Notes: a model not told the origin generated them from the letters alone. DNA of 64,000 bases from Aristolochia californica (GCA_029961685.1 JARWKL010000001.1:51176062-51240061); one strand, 5' to 3'; counted from the stretch's first letter, positions 10,383-22,088 are shown. Made by a program: numbers and translations.

Positions 10383-11320
10383 TTAGTCGTACTCATCATC
10401 AATAAGGGTTTTCTTTTCTGTTGGTGGGGTAGACTTGTCCTCGTTTGTATCACTTACTGAGGCTTGATTAGCCTTAACCCAATCTGTTTTTCCATGGATT
10501 TTAAAACACTGATCTATAGTGTGGCCATATTTCCCACAATGGGTGCATTCCCTGCCATTTGTTCTGACAAGACCATTCCTTCTAACTCTACCTCGTCCTC
10601 CTCTATAATTTCTTCCACGGCCTCGATCGTTGTTGGTTGATGTTTCCCTATGCTTGGAGTACATAGCAGATGATACTTCAGTAGGAGAAGGTGAAGAAGA
10701 GTCTGGAATGCGGAGTAATGTGGCACATACATCATCAAAGGTGGGAATAGCATAGGCGTTGAAGAGTTGACTTTTAGCAACTTCGAGATATGGCTTAATG
10801 TTTGCAAGGCAAATGACAGTGGCTAAGGCTTCCTTCTGTTTGTCTTTGGACAGAGACATCAGTGGAGGTAGGTTGAGCTAATTTTCATTCTTGAAGAAGG
10901 CCTCTAAAACGAGCCAAATATTCATGGATATTTTCTCCTTGTTTAGTGTTGAATATTCTTTGGAGAATATCATATGTCATGTGTAAGTTTTCGGAGCTAG
11001 AGTACAACTTAGCATATGTCTCCAAAATTTGTTTGCCGGTGTCGAGATGAATAACATTGTTGGAGACAGGTTCTTCCATGCTGTTGATGAACCAACTAAT
11101 TACCAAGTGTCCTTTTTTAACTACTTAGCATAAGCAACATCTTCTTCATCAATGGGTGGCCCAAGTTTGGTGTGGTGACCAAGTAGGCCCCTTGTTATAA
11201 GGAACCATCGAACCGATGTGGACAAGCTCAAGAAATTTGATATCCCTTGCAAGGGTATGATAGTGATCTTGAGAATATCATTCTTGTTGCCCATGTATTC
11301 TTCAGCCATAAGAGGCAATC
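10383..11320 (-). pseudogene. copia-2 gag
   Basis: Three minus-strand frames cover a copia gag. At 11318-11121 is the N-terminal part. At 11106-10885 is the UBN2-like middle (LETYAKLYSSSENLHMTYDILQ and GENIHEYLARFRGLLQ). At 10859-10383 are the C-terminal part with an RGRGRNYRGGRGR basic stretch and a CCHC zinc knuckle (CTHCGKYGHTIDQC). The knuckle is complete. Frameshifts near 11110 and 10870 separate the parts. Confidence 0.88.
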
Positions 11321-12365
11321 CAAGGGTAATAATGTACTCAAAGTTGAAGTTGCCTAAGTAAGCAGCTTGGAGATTTAAATGTAGCCAAGGCTAGCTTGGG
11401 TAGATAGGAGGAGAACCTGAGCTTTATTAAGTCTTTAGGCAAGGATGGAACCCTCTTGGGGCAGTCAACTTGCTGGACAAAAATTTCTATAATTAATTCT
11501 CTTGTCTTCCTTGTAGAGAATAGCAAAAATCAATCAATAAGCATTACATCAAGTAAGGTAAGGTGCAATTCCGAATTAGATCTTTCCAAGATCATCAAAA
11601 AAATATATTTGACTCCAGCTTGGGATAAACCAACCTAGATTCAGTTCCTCATGAATTAGGCAAGATATGATTGATCAAAAATCAAATCAAATCAGGCATA
11701 ATTAAGAAGATATTGTAAGATCTTCAAAAATAGTAATCTTTCTTTAAATGGATTGGAGTCAACTCGACTTTCAAATGACCGATTCCTTTCTTGATTTGTG
11801 CTTGATTTTTTTTTATGTAAAATAGACTAATCTGTTCTTGGTTTTCCAAGAGCAATCAGCCAACTCATGTCTCTCAAAATATTCTCCAAAAAATCACAAA
11901 TTCGAGTATAGTTTTTCAAACAACTCAGTTAATGGAGAAGCTTAGCATGGAACCTAAGTAATTAGATTTATGAAATCCAATTGAAAAAAACCCACTCATA
12001 ATAGGCTCAAGAACATTTTTCTTCATCAGAAAAATCTTTTTCCCACAAAATTATAACTTTGATACAAAGAATCTCAACATAAATTGATTTTCAACAAATA
12101 ACTTGCAAACCGACAAAATTGTCTTGGTAAACTTCTTCTAATCCGATATGCATAAATCTCAATAATTTCATAAGATGTAGACATCAATAAAATCATCTCC
12201 GAATCATCTTCTAAAGATCCTAAAACCAAGAGCATTAAGTAATAATAACAAGAATAAAAAACTTATCTCACAAGCTTCAATCGTGCTTCACAAAGAGCCT
12301 TCTATGAGTAGCTTTGATCGTAACTTCTTAGAGCATTCTTTTGATGTGGGGATCCTAAATTTGAT
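11321..12365 (-). other. copia-2 leader between primer site and gag
   Basis: About 1 kb of AT-rich sequence without a credible gene. The true gag start may lie in the first 200 bp (minus frame at 11526-11338, not recognised). The rest shows only poly-A/T stretches. Confidence 0.5.
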
Positions 12366-12377
12366 GCTCTAATACCA
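12366..12377 (-). other. copia-2 primer binding site
   Basis: The minus strand reads TGGTATTAGAGC directly against the LTR end, the tRNA-Met type with one mismatch. Confidence 0.85.
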
Positions 12378-12801
12378 TGTTGAATTTAGGATCCCATGAT
12401 TGAAACCTCAATAAAAATGAGAGAGGGAGAAGAAAAAGAGCAAAGTGAGAGAAAGAAAGCTCGGGTAGAGAGGAGAGAAGAGAAAAGAGAGAAAAATAGT
12501 TTAGGCTAGAGAGAGATTCTTCATGAGTTGAGAAGTGGAGAGCTTGATTGAACCATTCAACCAAGACCCCTATTTATACTATTTCAATTACATATTAAGA
12601 GATAAGATATGATCTCTAATATCCCTAATTACATCAATCATGATTAACCAAATCTACACAAATCAAGGGAAGATAAATTGCTTACATTACTTAAGGAAGA
12701 TTGCCAAATCTTCCAACTCATGTGATAACGATTCCAGCTCATGTGATGACTCATAATGCCACCTCACGTGATCATAGTGAGTCCCACTAGCTCGTGTGAC
12801 A
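12378..12801 (-). repeat. copia-2 5' LTR
   Basis: Plus-strand limits are TGTTGAATTTAGG at 12378 and TGTGACA at 12801, giving TG...CA ends on the minus strand. It contains a purine/pyrimidine-biased AGAGAGGAG run and a TATTTATAC TATA-like box near 12570. The partner LTR lies outside the window. Confidence 0.75.
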
Positions 12802-13084
12802 ATAGTTAAGTTTCTAATTATAGAATTTGCTTATATTCTTCCTTGGGCATTCAATTCCTTTTTTATAGTGTTTTTCATGACATTTGAATGACTTGAATAT
12901 AGGATAAGATAACACATTAGTTGAAGATATCTACAATGAGAAATAAGGATAGTGGGTTGTAAATATCTACAATGCATACATTTATATATATATACACACA
13001 CATATAATAAATATGAAGTAGTACATATATAGATCATGTACTAGACTCATAGCAGTGAGTGGCTTCTTCCTGAATAGAGAACAT

Positions 13085-13651
13085 GCCCTTTTAACTCAAT
13101 GGTAGAGTTGTTAGGAATTAGACACCCTAATTTGAAACTAACAAGAGCAATAATAATAATCGTGGAAGAAAGGAAAAACAAGCACGAGAACAAACTAGAT
13201 TTATATAGGTTTACCTCAAGGTGAGACTACGTCCTATCTTCCGCTGTTATAGTAATTTACTATAAAGATGAAATAGTTTACATGAGAAATCTCACACACT
13301 TACAAGTGTTTTTCTCTAACCTCTCTTGGCGGACACAACTCAAGATGCTCCTCGGATGAATAATGAAACCCTAATAGTGGCGTCCCAAATATAAAGAGAA
13401 AATTAGGGTAACTGCAATACAAGAGTAAAATTATCTAACTGCCCTTAATGAAACAATAGTTAATATATCGTGGACCTGGCGGGGGGCGCCCCCGGGAGAG
13501 GGGCTCCCCACCCCCTTCCAACCCTCACGGAGACCTTACCATGAAAGTTGATCCGTGTACCGACTCAACGTAGGGTGTTGATTAGGCTTTACAACTTTAC
13601 AAGAGTAACACGATGTTAAGTCGTAAGTCATCGATTCAAATTTGATAAGGG
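13085..13651 (+). pseudogene. trnT-GGU: Plastid-type trnT-GGU pseudogene, split by a solo LTR
   Basis: 13085-13108 (GCCCTTTTAACTCAATGG then TAGAGT) and 13607-13651 (AACACGATGTTAAG, then TCGTAAGTCATCGATTC, then AAATTTGATAAGGG) together make a tRNA with the layout of chloroplast trnT-GGU: acceptor GCCCTTT with AAGGG, D-arm AACTCAATGGTAGAGTA, T-arm with ATTCAAAT. The anticodon position reads GTT instead of GGT and the anticodon stem no longer pairs, so it is a pseudogene. The change pattern (G to A, C to T) fits nuclear decay. It implies a small insertion of plastid DNA into the copia-4 LTR, later split by an LTR element. Confidence 0.8.
13109..13601. mobile_element. Solo LTR (493 bp) inside the plastid-like trnT
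   Basis: Starts TGTTAGGAATTAG, ends GGCTTTACAACTTTACA, and is flanked by an exact AGAGT duplication (13104-13108, 13602-13606) that lies within the tRNA D-arm sequence. A GC-rich palindromic stretch (GGGGGGCGCCCCCGGGAG, near 13480-13500) stands out. No internal retrotransposon sequence remains, as expected after LTR-LTR recombination. Confidence 0.88.
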
Positions 13652-13848
13652 TTTTTTTTTTTCCATGAAGCTCCAGTTTGTAGTCTTAGTGTTCACTATT
13701 CAATAGAGAAAAGAGAGTATGAGAGAGAGAAGGAAGATAGTTAGTTAGAGATAACTATAATGAGAAATAGGAGGAAGATATCTAACACCTCCTTGCAAAC
13801 TCAAGTGGGTAAAGCACTAGCAGTATCCTAAAGAATTTCATAACATGG

Positions 13849-15110
13849 CTAGTAGAGAGACTCTATAAAAATGTCAAAGGGAATGCCAGTAAGGTTGAAA
13901 ACACTAACAATCACTTTTTTTTTGTGAACAAAGTGGGTGTCAACTTCTACATGCTTGCTATTGTTATGAATGACTGGGTTGGAAGCCATGTAGATGGTGC
14001 TGATGTTATAACAATATATGGATGGAGCCATACATTGAGGAATCCATAAGAATTTGAGTAAATGAAGAAGTAAGATGAATTTAGAGTAGACTTGCATTTA
14101 ACATCAAAACTAGACTTAGCAACTGTAGGTTGCTTATGAGAGCTCCAAGAAATAAGATTATTCCCAAGGTAAATTGCAAAGCCAAAAGTAGAATGCCTAG
14201 TGTCAAGATAACCAGCCAATCAACATCACATGAATCTACTAGAGTAAAGTTGGGGCAGGGAGAGATGTACAACCAATATGAAAGAGTATGTTTCACATAT
14301 CAAAGTATTCTTTTAGGGGAGTGCATAAACTAAAAAACAAACTTGACAATATAAGAAAGATATGGGCATGTCATGGTAAGGTATTGAAAAGGCCCCACCT
14401 TTGTCGATACTTAGTAGCATCAACTAATAAATCACACTTGAAGTTATTAAGTCAATCACCAGACATGGGAGTGGAGATAGGTTTGGATCCATTCCAAATT
14501 GTTGTAACAGTTGAAGAGCATACTTGGTCTGAATGAGCAGAATATCCTATTGATGAGAAATAACTTTCATTCCCAAAAAAATATTGTAAAGAACTTAAAT
14601 GTTTCATATCAAAGTGTTGAGATAAGATTATTAATAAAATCATGAATGTTAGTGGAAGAATCACCTGTAAGAATAATATTGTCAACATAGATAAAAAGAA
14701 TGAGAATGTGATCCGAGGAATGTTGAAGAAACATGGAAGGATCATGAGGGAGTTTGTGAAGGCACATGATAATAAGTAGGCACTCATCTTTTGATACTAT
14801 GTGCACGGGGCTTGCTTTAAACCAGAAACATAAGCGTTAAATTTTACACAGCATGAAAACATAATCTGGATCATGACAATCAATAAACCCATGTAGTTGA
14901 TGCATATAAATAGTTTCAAGTAACTCCTCATGAAAAAAAAAATTTAACATCAAGTTGATGGATATGCAATTTGTTTTATATATGCAATAACAAGAATAAG
15001 CCCGATAGTACCAAAACAAACAACAGGCTGAAAGTGTCTCCATAATCTGAATTGGGATATTGTTTATACCCTTTGGCAACAAGGTAGACTTTATAGCATG
15101 CAAGAGTGGC
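13849..15110 (-). pseudogene. copia-4 reverse transcriptase and RNase H remains
   Basis: From right to left: RT N-terminal traces (15103-14837, with ETIYMHQLHGF in place of the usual EEVYMxQPPGF), YVDNIILTGDSSTNIHDF (about 14710-14660), where the second D of YVDD is N, STPMSGD (about 14455), and RNase H AGYLDTRHSTFGFAIYLGNNLISWSSHKQPTVAKSS in pieces near 14215-14110. Several frameshifts. The changed YVDN motif alone would abolish RT activity. Confidence 0.87.
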
Positions 15111-15129
15111 CATCATAATGTTATTTTAC

Positions 15130-16800
15130 TTTATAAACTCATTTACATCCAACAATGTTCATTGCAAAACTGGTAGAAAGAAATGACCATGTTCAATTTT
15201 TCAACAAAGAGATGAATTCCTCAGTCATGGTAGAGCATATGTTTGGATCCTTCTTGGCTTGGGTAAAGCATGTAGGTTCAGTTGGCATTCGTTGGCTGGA
15301 AGAGAGAAGACAATGGGAAACAAGGTACCTAGTGGAGAGGAGAACTTGGGCCTTACGAGTGCCATGCATGTTCTTAGTGACCATGTGATGGTAAGAACCA
15401 TGAGAAGGGGTTGGTATAGGGGGATTCAGTGGGGTCGTTGGTGGAAAAGGGTCAACAAATGAGGCTTCAATGTGAAAGGACGAGTAGGGGACAACAAATG
15501 GGTTCAAAGTGGAAGGAAGAAGCGAATTAGTAAAGGAGTCTATCGAAGTAACAGGAAAGGCCGGGAGAGGGAGCTGAGCAAAGGTCCTTGATGAGGCAGG
15601 TGCAGGGGACGTGGGTCCACTAAGGCTAGGGAAGGAAGGGATGGAGTTGGGAGATGCAGGTGCCTCAACATATTGTAAAGAGGCTGAGGTTTGGGACAAA
15701 AGCCCAGATGGAAAAGGACGAGTTCGAAGAGGTGGTGACAAAGAAGACTGAGAATGGAAATATGGTTCCATCAAATACAACATGAAGAGAGATAAGAATT
15801 TTACTAGTGGCAAGATTAAAACACTTGTAACCCTTGTGGGAAGGACACTGATAACTCTTAAATTGAAGCTTAGTCCTCCCAAAGGTATTAAGACATGGAT
15901 AACATAATGAGCCAAAAAGATGTAACATATAATAATCTGGTACAAATCCATTTAAGAGCTTACATGGAGATTTATTATGAAGTAATGGAGTAGGTAAGAG
16001 ATTAATAAGATGTACCGCTGTAGAAAAAATATGACTCCAAAACATAGTGGGAAGGCAGCTATGATCTAATAGTGTGTGGCCAGTCTCAACCATATGACAA
16101 TGCATATGCTCTGCTACTCCATTTTGCTCAGGTGTGCTAGGGCAAGAAAGGTGATGTATGATACCATGCTGATGAAATAATTGTTGAAGGTTATAACCTA
16201 TAAACTTTTCCATCTTAGTATTACAAATATTCTCAACTATACAAATAAACATAAAAAAAGTTGAAATATCTTCAAACTTCCTCACAAGTGGATTCTTCCA
16301 TGTGAATCAACTAAAAGTCATCAACAAGAACAACATAATAACAAACCCATCTAAAGAAGTTTGAGGAGACGGCCCCATACATCACAATGAATGATATTAA
16401 GTAAAGAAGTAGGCTGGATTCCTTTATTTCCAAAGGGCAACTTATGACTTTGACCAAGTTGACAATTGCCACAAGGAGACTTGCTAGATACAGTGGATAG
16501 TTCATCCTGAAGTTGATTAAGTGTCTGAGCTGATGGATGACCCAATCGAGCATGGGGCATTGATTTAGAAGACACCTTATTTGCCAAAAGAAAAGTTTTA
16601 TTTGATGAAAATATTTAAAGGAATAGAAGCCGCCATCAAGTTTCCCTTGGTGAAGAAGACACCCTCTCTTCTTGTCCTTAATACAGTAACAAGAAGACGT
16701 AAATATAAAATAGCAATTGTAATCTTTAGTAAACTGGGAAACCAATAGAAGGCACTTGGCAAGAGATGGTACAAATAAAACATTGTATTGCATGATAGAA
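15130..16800 (-). pseudogene. copia-4 integrase and pre-integrase domain remains
   Basis: 16587-16351 encodes the pre-integrase HHCC part (ARLGHPSAQTLNQL, CGNCQLGQSHKLPF, IHCDVWG). 16285-15665 encodes the end of the core (STPEQNGVAEHMHCH and HLFGSLCYPCLN), where the RSDNGGEF block is unrecognisable (CNTKMEKFIGY). 15951-15193 continues into the proline/serine-rich linker before RT. The second catalytic D appears lost. Confidence 0.85.
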
Positions 16801-17901
16801 CCAGTAGAGAGATAAAACTGGGTATGCCCCTAGTGAGAAATAGGAATAGTAGTACCATCTCCTATCAGAATATGATCAAAACTAGAATAAACTTGCCTAC
16901 CAGAAATATTAGTCATCTAGAGTCATGTTGTGATAAACACCAGTATCAATATACCGATTACTATCTAGAGGTTTAGACACATGGAGAGCCTTTGAATGCT
17001 TTTGTTGAGGTCTTCATGACATCATCTGGCACCCAAAAATTGTTGGCTTTTTTATAAGGGTGACTACCCATATAGCAGATGACATTGGAAGTCATGGATG
17101 AAGAAGAAGCAATGGTAGAGGTGTTTCGACAAGACCCTCTACCAAATCTTCCCCGACCTCGATTATTGTCGGACCAACCACTAGTTGATCCACCACTACC
17201 ATTTGATGGGGGGCCGCCAACAGATTTAGGAGAGGGGCGGCTGCTTGGGCATCGACAATCTTGATGAGCAATAAAGGACGACGCTTTGGTGGTGAGAGAG
17301 GCTGATCAAGAGAGTCATAATTCAAAATCCAGTAGAAGGCCACATACTTCTACAAAAGGTGGGACGGTCGAGGCAAGAGTTAATGGCAGCAACGATTGGA
17401 TTAAAGTCCGAGCTAAGACTGTGTGGTGTCCAAAGCATGAGATCATCAACCGGTTTCGGACAAGGCAAGTGATTTGGCTTGTTGCTCGTACTCGTGTTTA
17501 GGCTCATCACCTTTGAGAGGGGATTGCAACTCTGTCTAGATCGGTTGGATTCACGCACGAGAGTGCGTCCAATAAAGAACCTCTAGAGTATGCCACACAC
17601 CTCTAGTAGTGTCTTTATCAATGACCTATGAAAGAACAGAGTCAGATTGAGAGACGAGGAGCCAACCCAGAACCATTTGATCAAGATAGGTCTATTTTGC
17701 AATGGCTTCTGAGGAAGAAGTGTCAGGTTTAGAGCAGCATCAATCAATGAATCCTAACAATCTATGACACCGGAGGAATGGATAACTTAGGTCTTTTATA
17801 GCAAAAAAAATGTGATTGTCTAGCTTGAGAGAGATCTCCTACGAATATGCTTCACAATGGGAAGACAAGCTTTGTTGGCAACGGTATGAGAATTGGAAGA
17901 A
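16801..17901 (-). pseudogene. copia-4 protease and gag remains, broken by copia-3
   Basis: Near 16975-16890 the minus strand gives an aspartic-protease-like segment (IDTGVYHNMT, the usual G-A after DxG changed). 17560-17000 holds gag C-terminal traces with simple glycine/arginine coding. 17560-17901 is gag-like but full of stops. The element continues at 23916 after the copia-3 insertion. Confidence 0.65.
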
Positions 17902-18311
17902 TGTTAGATATTAAACTTAATTGGAATCAAAGAATCAGTTGAAGGAATTATTCTCATTTAAATGGTGCAAATATTAAAACTATGCATGTCAAGGTTCCAA
18001 TGGATCAAACCATTCATGAATTGAAGTTTTCTAGAAGACGTTTCCAATTTACTACAAATTGTTCAACAAAACTGAAAATACATGTATTCATTGATTAGTG
18101 TCTTTTGGTATGATAAGATGCATCTATAGAATGTATTTGGTTACAAGTCATTAAATATAGAAGTGTCTTTTGAATAGTATAAATACCCATATACTCAATC
18201 TTTGAAAATACAAGCAACTGTAACAAGAATTTCTTTTTATCTTTTATCTCTCCCTTTTTTTTTTCTTCTATTTCTTTAGAGTGAAATGTTTGCCCACCTT
18301 TGCTTCCAACA
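17902..18311 (+). repeat. copia-3 5' LTR
   Basis: Aligned with 23497-23915. It includes a TATAAATACCC box near 18178-18190, a plausible core promoter. Differences from the 3' LTR are scattered substitutions and small indels, so the insertion is old. Confidence 0.9.
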
Positions 18312-18718
18312 AAGTGGTATCAGAGTGAGGTTGAGAGAATGAGGTCAAAGGGAGCATATCTTTCTTTCCAATATCCACAATTATCCAAAACCAACTATGA
18401 GAGTTGATCAATTCAAATGAAGGTTATCCTTGGTCCTCAAGGATTGTGGGAGATCGTTGAAAAAGGTTTTGAAGAACCAAAAAATAAAGCGACTTTGCCA
18501 ACAAATGAAAATGAAGCTTTGGACAAAAAAGGAAGAATGATCAATGTGCACTTACTGTCATGCATCAAGGGTTGGATGATGACATGTTCGTGAAGGTTGC
18601 CACCGACACCAAATCCAAACAAGCATGAGATACTCTTAAAAAATCTATCATAGGAGTTGATAAAGTTAAGAAGGTACGTCTTCAAACTCTAAGGGCTGAG
18701 TTTTAATCACTTTTGATG

Positions 18719-19310
18719 TGTTGAAACTTAGGATTCCATGATGTATAATCAAAGTAGAAGCATATTAAGGGGTAAGAGGAAGAAGGAGAGTTGTGCAGAT
18801 AAGGTTTAGGAGGAGAAGAAGAAGAGTAAAAATTTTGGAGAAGGAGAAAGAGGCTAGAGAATTAGGGTTGTGGACTTAGTCCAAATCCTTCCCCTTACGC
18901 TATATTTATAGATGTTAAAAGTATAATATTAAAATTATACCCTTAACCCTAGTAAGAGTGAAGAAGAGACAAAAAAACATAAACTAATTACATCAATGAC
19001 ACTCTAATTATGTCATATCTTCCAACACTCCCCCTCAAGTTAGGAGGTAATGGCAGTGATCCCAGTTTGAAACAAATAACATAGATGTAGTAATAATCTC
19101 CTCCATCACGGTCTCCCAAGGATACATAACCGGGTACAAACTCTCAAAGGGTAGAAATGGGTGATAAGTCGAAACCAACCTGAAATGATTTGGAATAAAT
19201 ATAGAGATAACAATCACTAAAGTGGGTAATGACTGTCATTCACAAGACGACAATAAAAAACCCAAGGGTACTAATAAAAAGTCTCAATGGACTTAAAAAC
19301 ACCTATCTCG

Positions 19311-19392
<82 letters not shown>

Positions 19393-19514
19393 ATTTATAG
19401 ATGATAAAAGTACAATATTATAATTTTACCCTTCACCCTAGTAAGAGTGAAGAAAAGTCAAGAAATATAACTAATTACATCAATGACACTCTAATTACAT
19501 CATATCTTCCAACA
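18719..19514 (-). mobile_element. Short LTR element (796 bp) in copia-3 gag
   Basis: An LTR at 18719-19027 (TGTTGAAACTTAGG to TCTTCCAACA) and a partial second LTR ending at 19514 (CATATCTTCCAACA) flank about 280 bp. The sequence CTCCCCCTCAAGTTAGG after 19027 is the minus-strand polypurine tract, so the left LTR is the 3' one. The start of the second LTR is replaced by a CT/AT microsatellite. Target duplication TGATG is exact (18714-18718, 19515-19519). No coding capacity is visible. Confidence 0.88.
19309..19387. repeat. (CT)n(AT)n microsatellite
   Basis: A CT run of about 13 units is followed by an AT run of about 26 units, exactly where the 5' part of the right LTR of the 18719-19514 element is missing. 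Expansion or deletion at this repeat probably removed that LTR part. Confidence 0.95.
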
Positions 19515-19973
19515 TGATGAACGAGAGAGAGTCTATCTCAAATTTCTTCAAAAGAGTCTTGGCCGTGGTGAATCAAATGAAGAGGCTAGGAGAAAAGATT
19601 GAAGATGTTTAGGTTGTAGAGAATATTCTACGCTCCTTAAACTCAAAATTCAATCATGTGGTGGTAGCCATTGATGAGTCTAAAGACTTGGAGATCGTGT
19701 ACATCAATGAATTCAATAGATCATTACGAGCCCATGAGGAGAGAATGAATCGAGGCAAACAAGGGCAAGCGAGCAAGCCTTGCAAGCAAAGTTATCTCTC
19801 AAATCTAAAAGTGGTAGAGGTGGAAGAGGTCAAGGATATGATAGAGGTCGTGGACATGGACATGGTCAAGGAGGAGGTAATGATGAGCAAAACTCTATTT
19901 TTAGAACAAAAACTAGACTTTTCAAAAACGTCATGAAAGAGGAAAAGGCAACAATGGAGGCAACTATTGGAGA

Positions 19974-20366
19974 TGTTGAATTTATGGAAACGGAAAATAA
20001 TTCATTGACTTCAATAGCTTGTTGTAATCAGAGTACATGAACCTCTATTTATAATAGAGGAAGGTAGTAGAGTCCAATTGCAATAAAACTACCCTTGTCC
20101 CAATTACACGTAAACTCTAACACTTAAAGATAAGTCATAACATAATTAAATAACTCAATATAGATAAAAGACAAACATAACTAAAACTAAAACTCTTATT
20201 TGACGTGACCATAAGATAAGATAATTTTGTGAGTCCTTCTTGATCTTCCAACTGATGTGATAAGGATGTCAGCTCATGGTAATCATTGTGGGTCCTACTT
20301 CTTATGGGCTTGGGCCCATCTTGTGGGCCTTCCTTGGTCATGTGGGCTTGAGCTTATCTTCCAACA
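19974..20366. mobile_element. Solo LTR (393 bp) in copia-3 gag
   Basis: Starts TGTTGAATTTATGG, ends GCTTATCTTCCAACA, flanked by GGAGA (19969-19973) and GGAGC (20367-20371), a target duplication with one mismatch. Removing it rejoins the gag tail (GGNYW... to ...SNNE). It shares GGGCTTGGGCCCATCTT and GGGCCTTCCTTGGTC words with the LTRs at 6229 and 8702, so it belongs to a related family. Confidence 0.87.
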
Positions 20367-20542
20367 GGAGCAATAATGAGGTAAAATTTAACAAATCTAA
20401 AATTTAATGTTATTCTTGTGAGAAATGTGGACATTATTCATGGGAGTTTCGATTCAAAAAATTAGATGAAGATTCAAAATTAATTGAGCACAGGCAAGAT
20501 GTTGAGGAGCCTAATCTATTACTTTCACTAAAGGATGAGCCC

Positions 20543-20995
20543 ATGGGAGAAAATAGTACATTGTACTTTGATAATGGTGCTAACAACTACATGACACGAG
20601 ATAGAAACAAATTTGTGGAACTTGACAATAATGTAACGGGCCATATACACTTTGGTGACGATACAAAGATGGAGATTAAAGGCAAAGATACAATCTTATT
20701 TCAAATAAAAGGCGGTGGCCACAAAAATTTTCATAATGTTTATTACTTTCCTAAGATGAAAAATAATATTTTGAGAGTATTAGGTAACTTTTGGAGAATG
20801 GCTACAAAATCTCCAGGAAAGAACTTTTGGAGAGGCTACAAATTCTCCAGGAAATATCACTTTCTTTGGCTTAGAGATCGAGAAACCAATCTTATCGCTA
20901 AGGTCACAATGACAAAGAATCGAATTTGTGTGTTTGATATGAAGAACATTGGAGCAATGTATTTAAAAACTTGTATGAAAGATCCATCATGAATT
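20543..20995 (+). pseudogene. copia-3 protease domain
   Basis: Frame MGENSTLYFDNGANNYMT: the retroviral-type active site D-S/T-G is DNG here, so the second catalytic-motif residue is changed. Typical following strands are present (HIHFGDDTKMEIKGKDT, VYYFPKMKNNILRV). At 20790-20860 a ~30 bp segment is duplicated (FWRMATKSPGKN and FWRGYKFSRKY), shifting the frame. The pre-integrase domain continues to about 21130 with stops. Confidence 0.82.
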
Positions 20996-20999
20996 TGAC

Positions 21000-22088
21000 G
21001 CATGACATTTGGTCATCTAAACTTTGGAGAACTTAGAGACTTGAGAGAGAAGAATATAGTGAAGGTCATTCCAAAAATAATCATCCCGATCAACTATGTG
21101 AAGCGTGCTTACTTGACAAACATTTAAGAAAGAGTTTTTTTAAACAATCCACTAGAAGAGGCACTACTCCACTTGAATTAATCTAAGTTGATGTGCGTGG
21201 TCCTATCAAGCCTCAATCTCTTGGTAAAAACTCTTACTTTATCCTTCTTATTGATGATTTTTCTAGAAAAACACAGATATATATTTCAAAGTACAAGAGT
21301 GAGACTTTTGAGACATTAAAAAAGTTTAAAGTTCTAGCTGACAAAGAAAATGGCTACGAGATTAAAACACTACAAACCAATGGAGGGGGAGAATTTACTT
21401 CCAATGAATTCAAGAATTTTTGTCAAAGACATAGAATTTGTCGCCTTTTGACAGTTCATAGATCGCCGCAACAAAATGAAGTTACAGAGAGAAAGAATAG
21501 AACAATCATCAAGATGGCTAGAACTATGTTGAAGAGCAAGACGATGCCAAATGAATTTTGTGCAGAAGTTGTTACTTGTGTAGTCTATCTCTTGAATCGA
21601 TCACCAACAAAAATCTTCGAGAATGTAACGCCCAAAGAAGCATGGAGTGGACAATAGCCAAGAGGGTCACACTTGCGAGTTTTTGATCTGTGACATATGT
21701 TCATGTTCCAGAACAAGAAATATCTAAGCTCGATAATAAAAGCAAGAAGTTTATGTTCATTGGTTATGACAAAAATTCAAAAGGCTACAAGGTATTCAAT
21801 CCCAGTAATAATAAAATTGTAGTTAGTAGAGATGTTGAATTTGAAGAAGATATTTCATGGGATTGGAGTGCTAATGAGGAAGAAGAGTACACTTGTGTGT
21901 TTTTGGATCAGTGGCCTATGTTCATGTTCCAAAACAAAGAAATATCTAAGCTTGATAATAGAAGCAAGAAGTTTATGTTCATTGGCTATGACAAAAATTC
22001 AAAAGGCTACAAGGTATTCAATCCTAGTAATAATAAAATTGTAGTTAGTAGAGATGTTGAATTTGAAGAAGATGTTTCATGGAATTAG
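21000..22088 (+). pseudogene. copia-3 integrase with a catalytic change and a tandem duplication
   Basis: 21193-21657 encodes the core (VRGPIKPQSLGKNSYFILLIDDFSRKT in pieces, LQTNGGGEFTSNEF, RSPQQNEVTERKNRTI). The second catalytic residue in LxSDNGGEF is N (LQTNGGGEF). 21690-22088 contains the C-terminal segment (SKKFMFIGYDKNSKGYKVFN and SRDVEFEEDISWDW) twice in tandem in one open frame, with ~205 bp period. The duplicated copies are nearly identical, so the duplication is young relative to the other decay. Confidence 0.88.

Larger units (their letters stand above)
4535..12801 (-). mobile_element. Ty1/copia retrotransposon copia-2, interrupted three times
   Basis: From right to left: 5' LTR, primer binding site, leader, gag, protease, integrase and RT up to the copia-1 insertion point. 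The rest presumably lies left of copia-1, outside the window. The element is split by copia-1 (at 4534), a 2.9 kb LTR element (6229-9129) and a TRIM (9914-10268). Removing the last two with their target duplications brings the interrupted coding regions back together, which confirms they are insertions. The polyprotein has many stops and shifts. Confidence 0.9.
12813..13787 (-). repeat. copia-4 3' LTR, interrupted
   Basis: 12813-12971 and about 13708-13787 together align with the 199 bp right LTR (shared TAGAATTTGCTT, CTTCCTTGGGCATTC, GGAGGAAGATATCTAACA). The terminal dinucleotide has decayed from TG to TC at 12813. About 735 bp of foreign DNA sits in the middle: AT/CA microsatellite, plastid-like trnT and a solo LTR. 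CCTCCTTGCAAACTC right after 13787 fits the polypurine tract on the minus strand. Confidence 0.85.
18339..20540 (+). pseudogene. copia-3 gag, with two insertions
   Basis: The ATG at 18339 starts MRSKGAYLSFQYPQLSKTNY followed by SWSIQMKVILGPQGLWEIV, a DUF4219/UBN2 gag start. A stop follows near 18590 and the frame decays. At 18718 an LTR element interrupts it. From 19520 the UBN2 domain resumes (SISNFFKRVLAVVNQMK, then HVVVAIDESKDLE) to the glycine/arginine-rich tail near 19850-19970, where a solo LTR interrupts. The CCHC knuckle follows at about 20415-20455 (CEKCGHYSW; the last Cys of the motif is not preserved). Confidence 0.85.
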
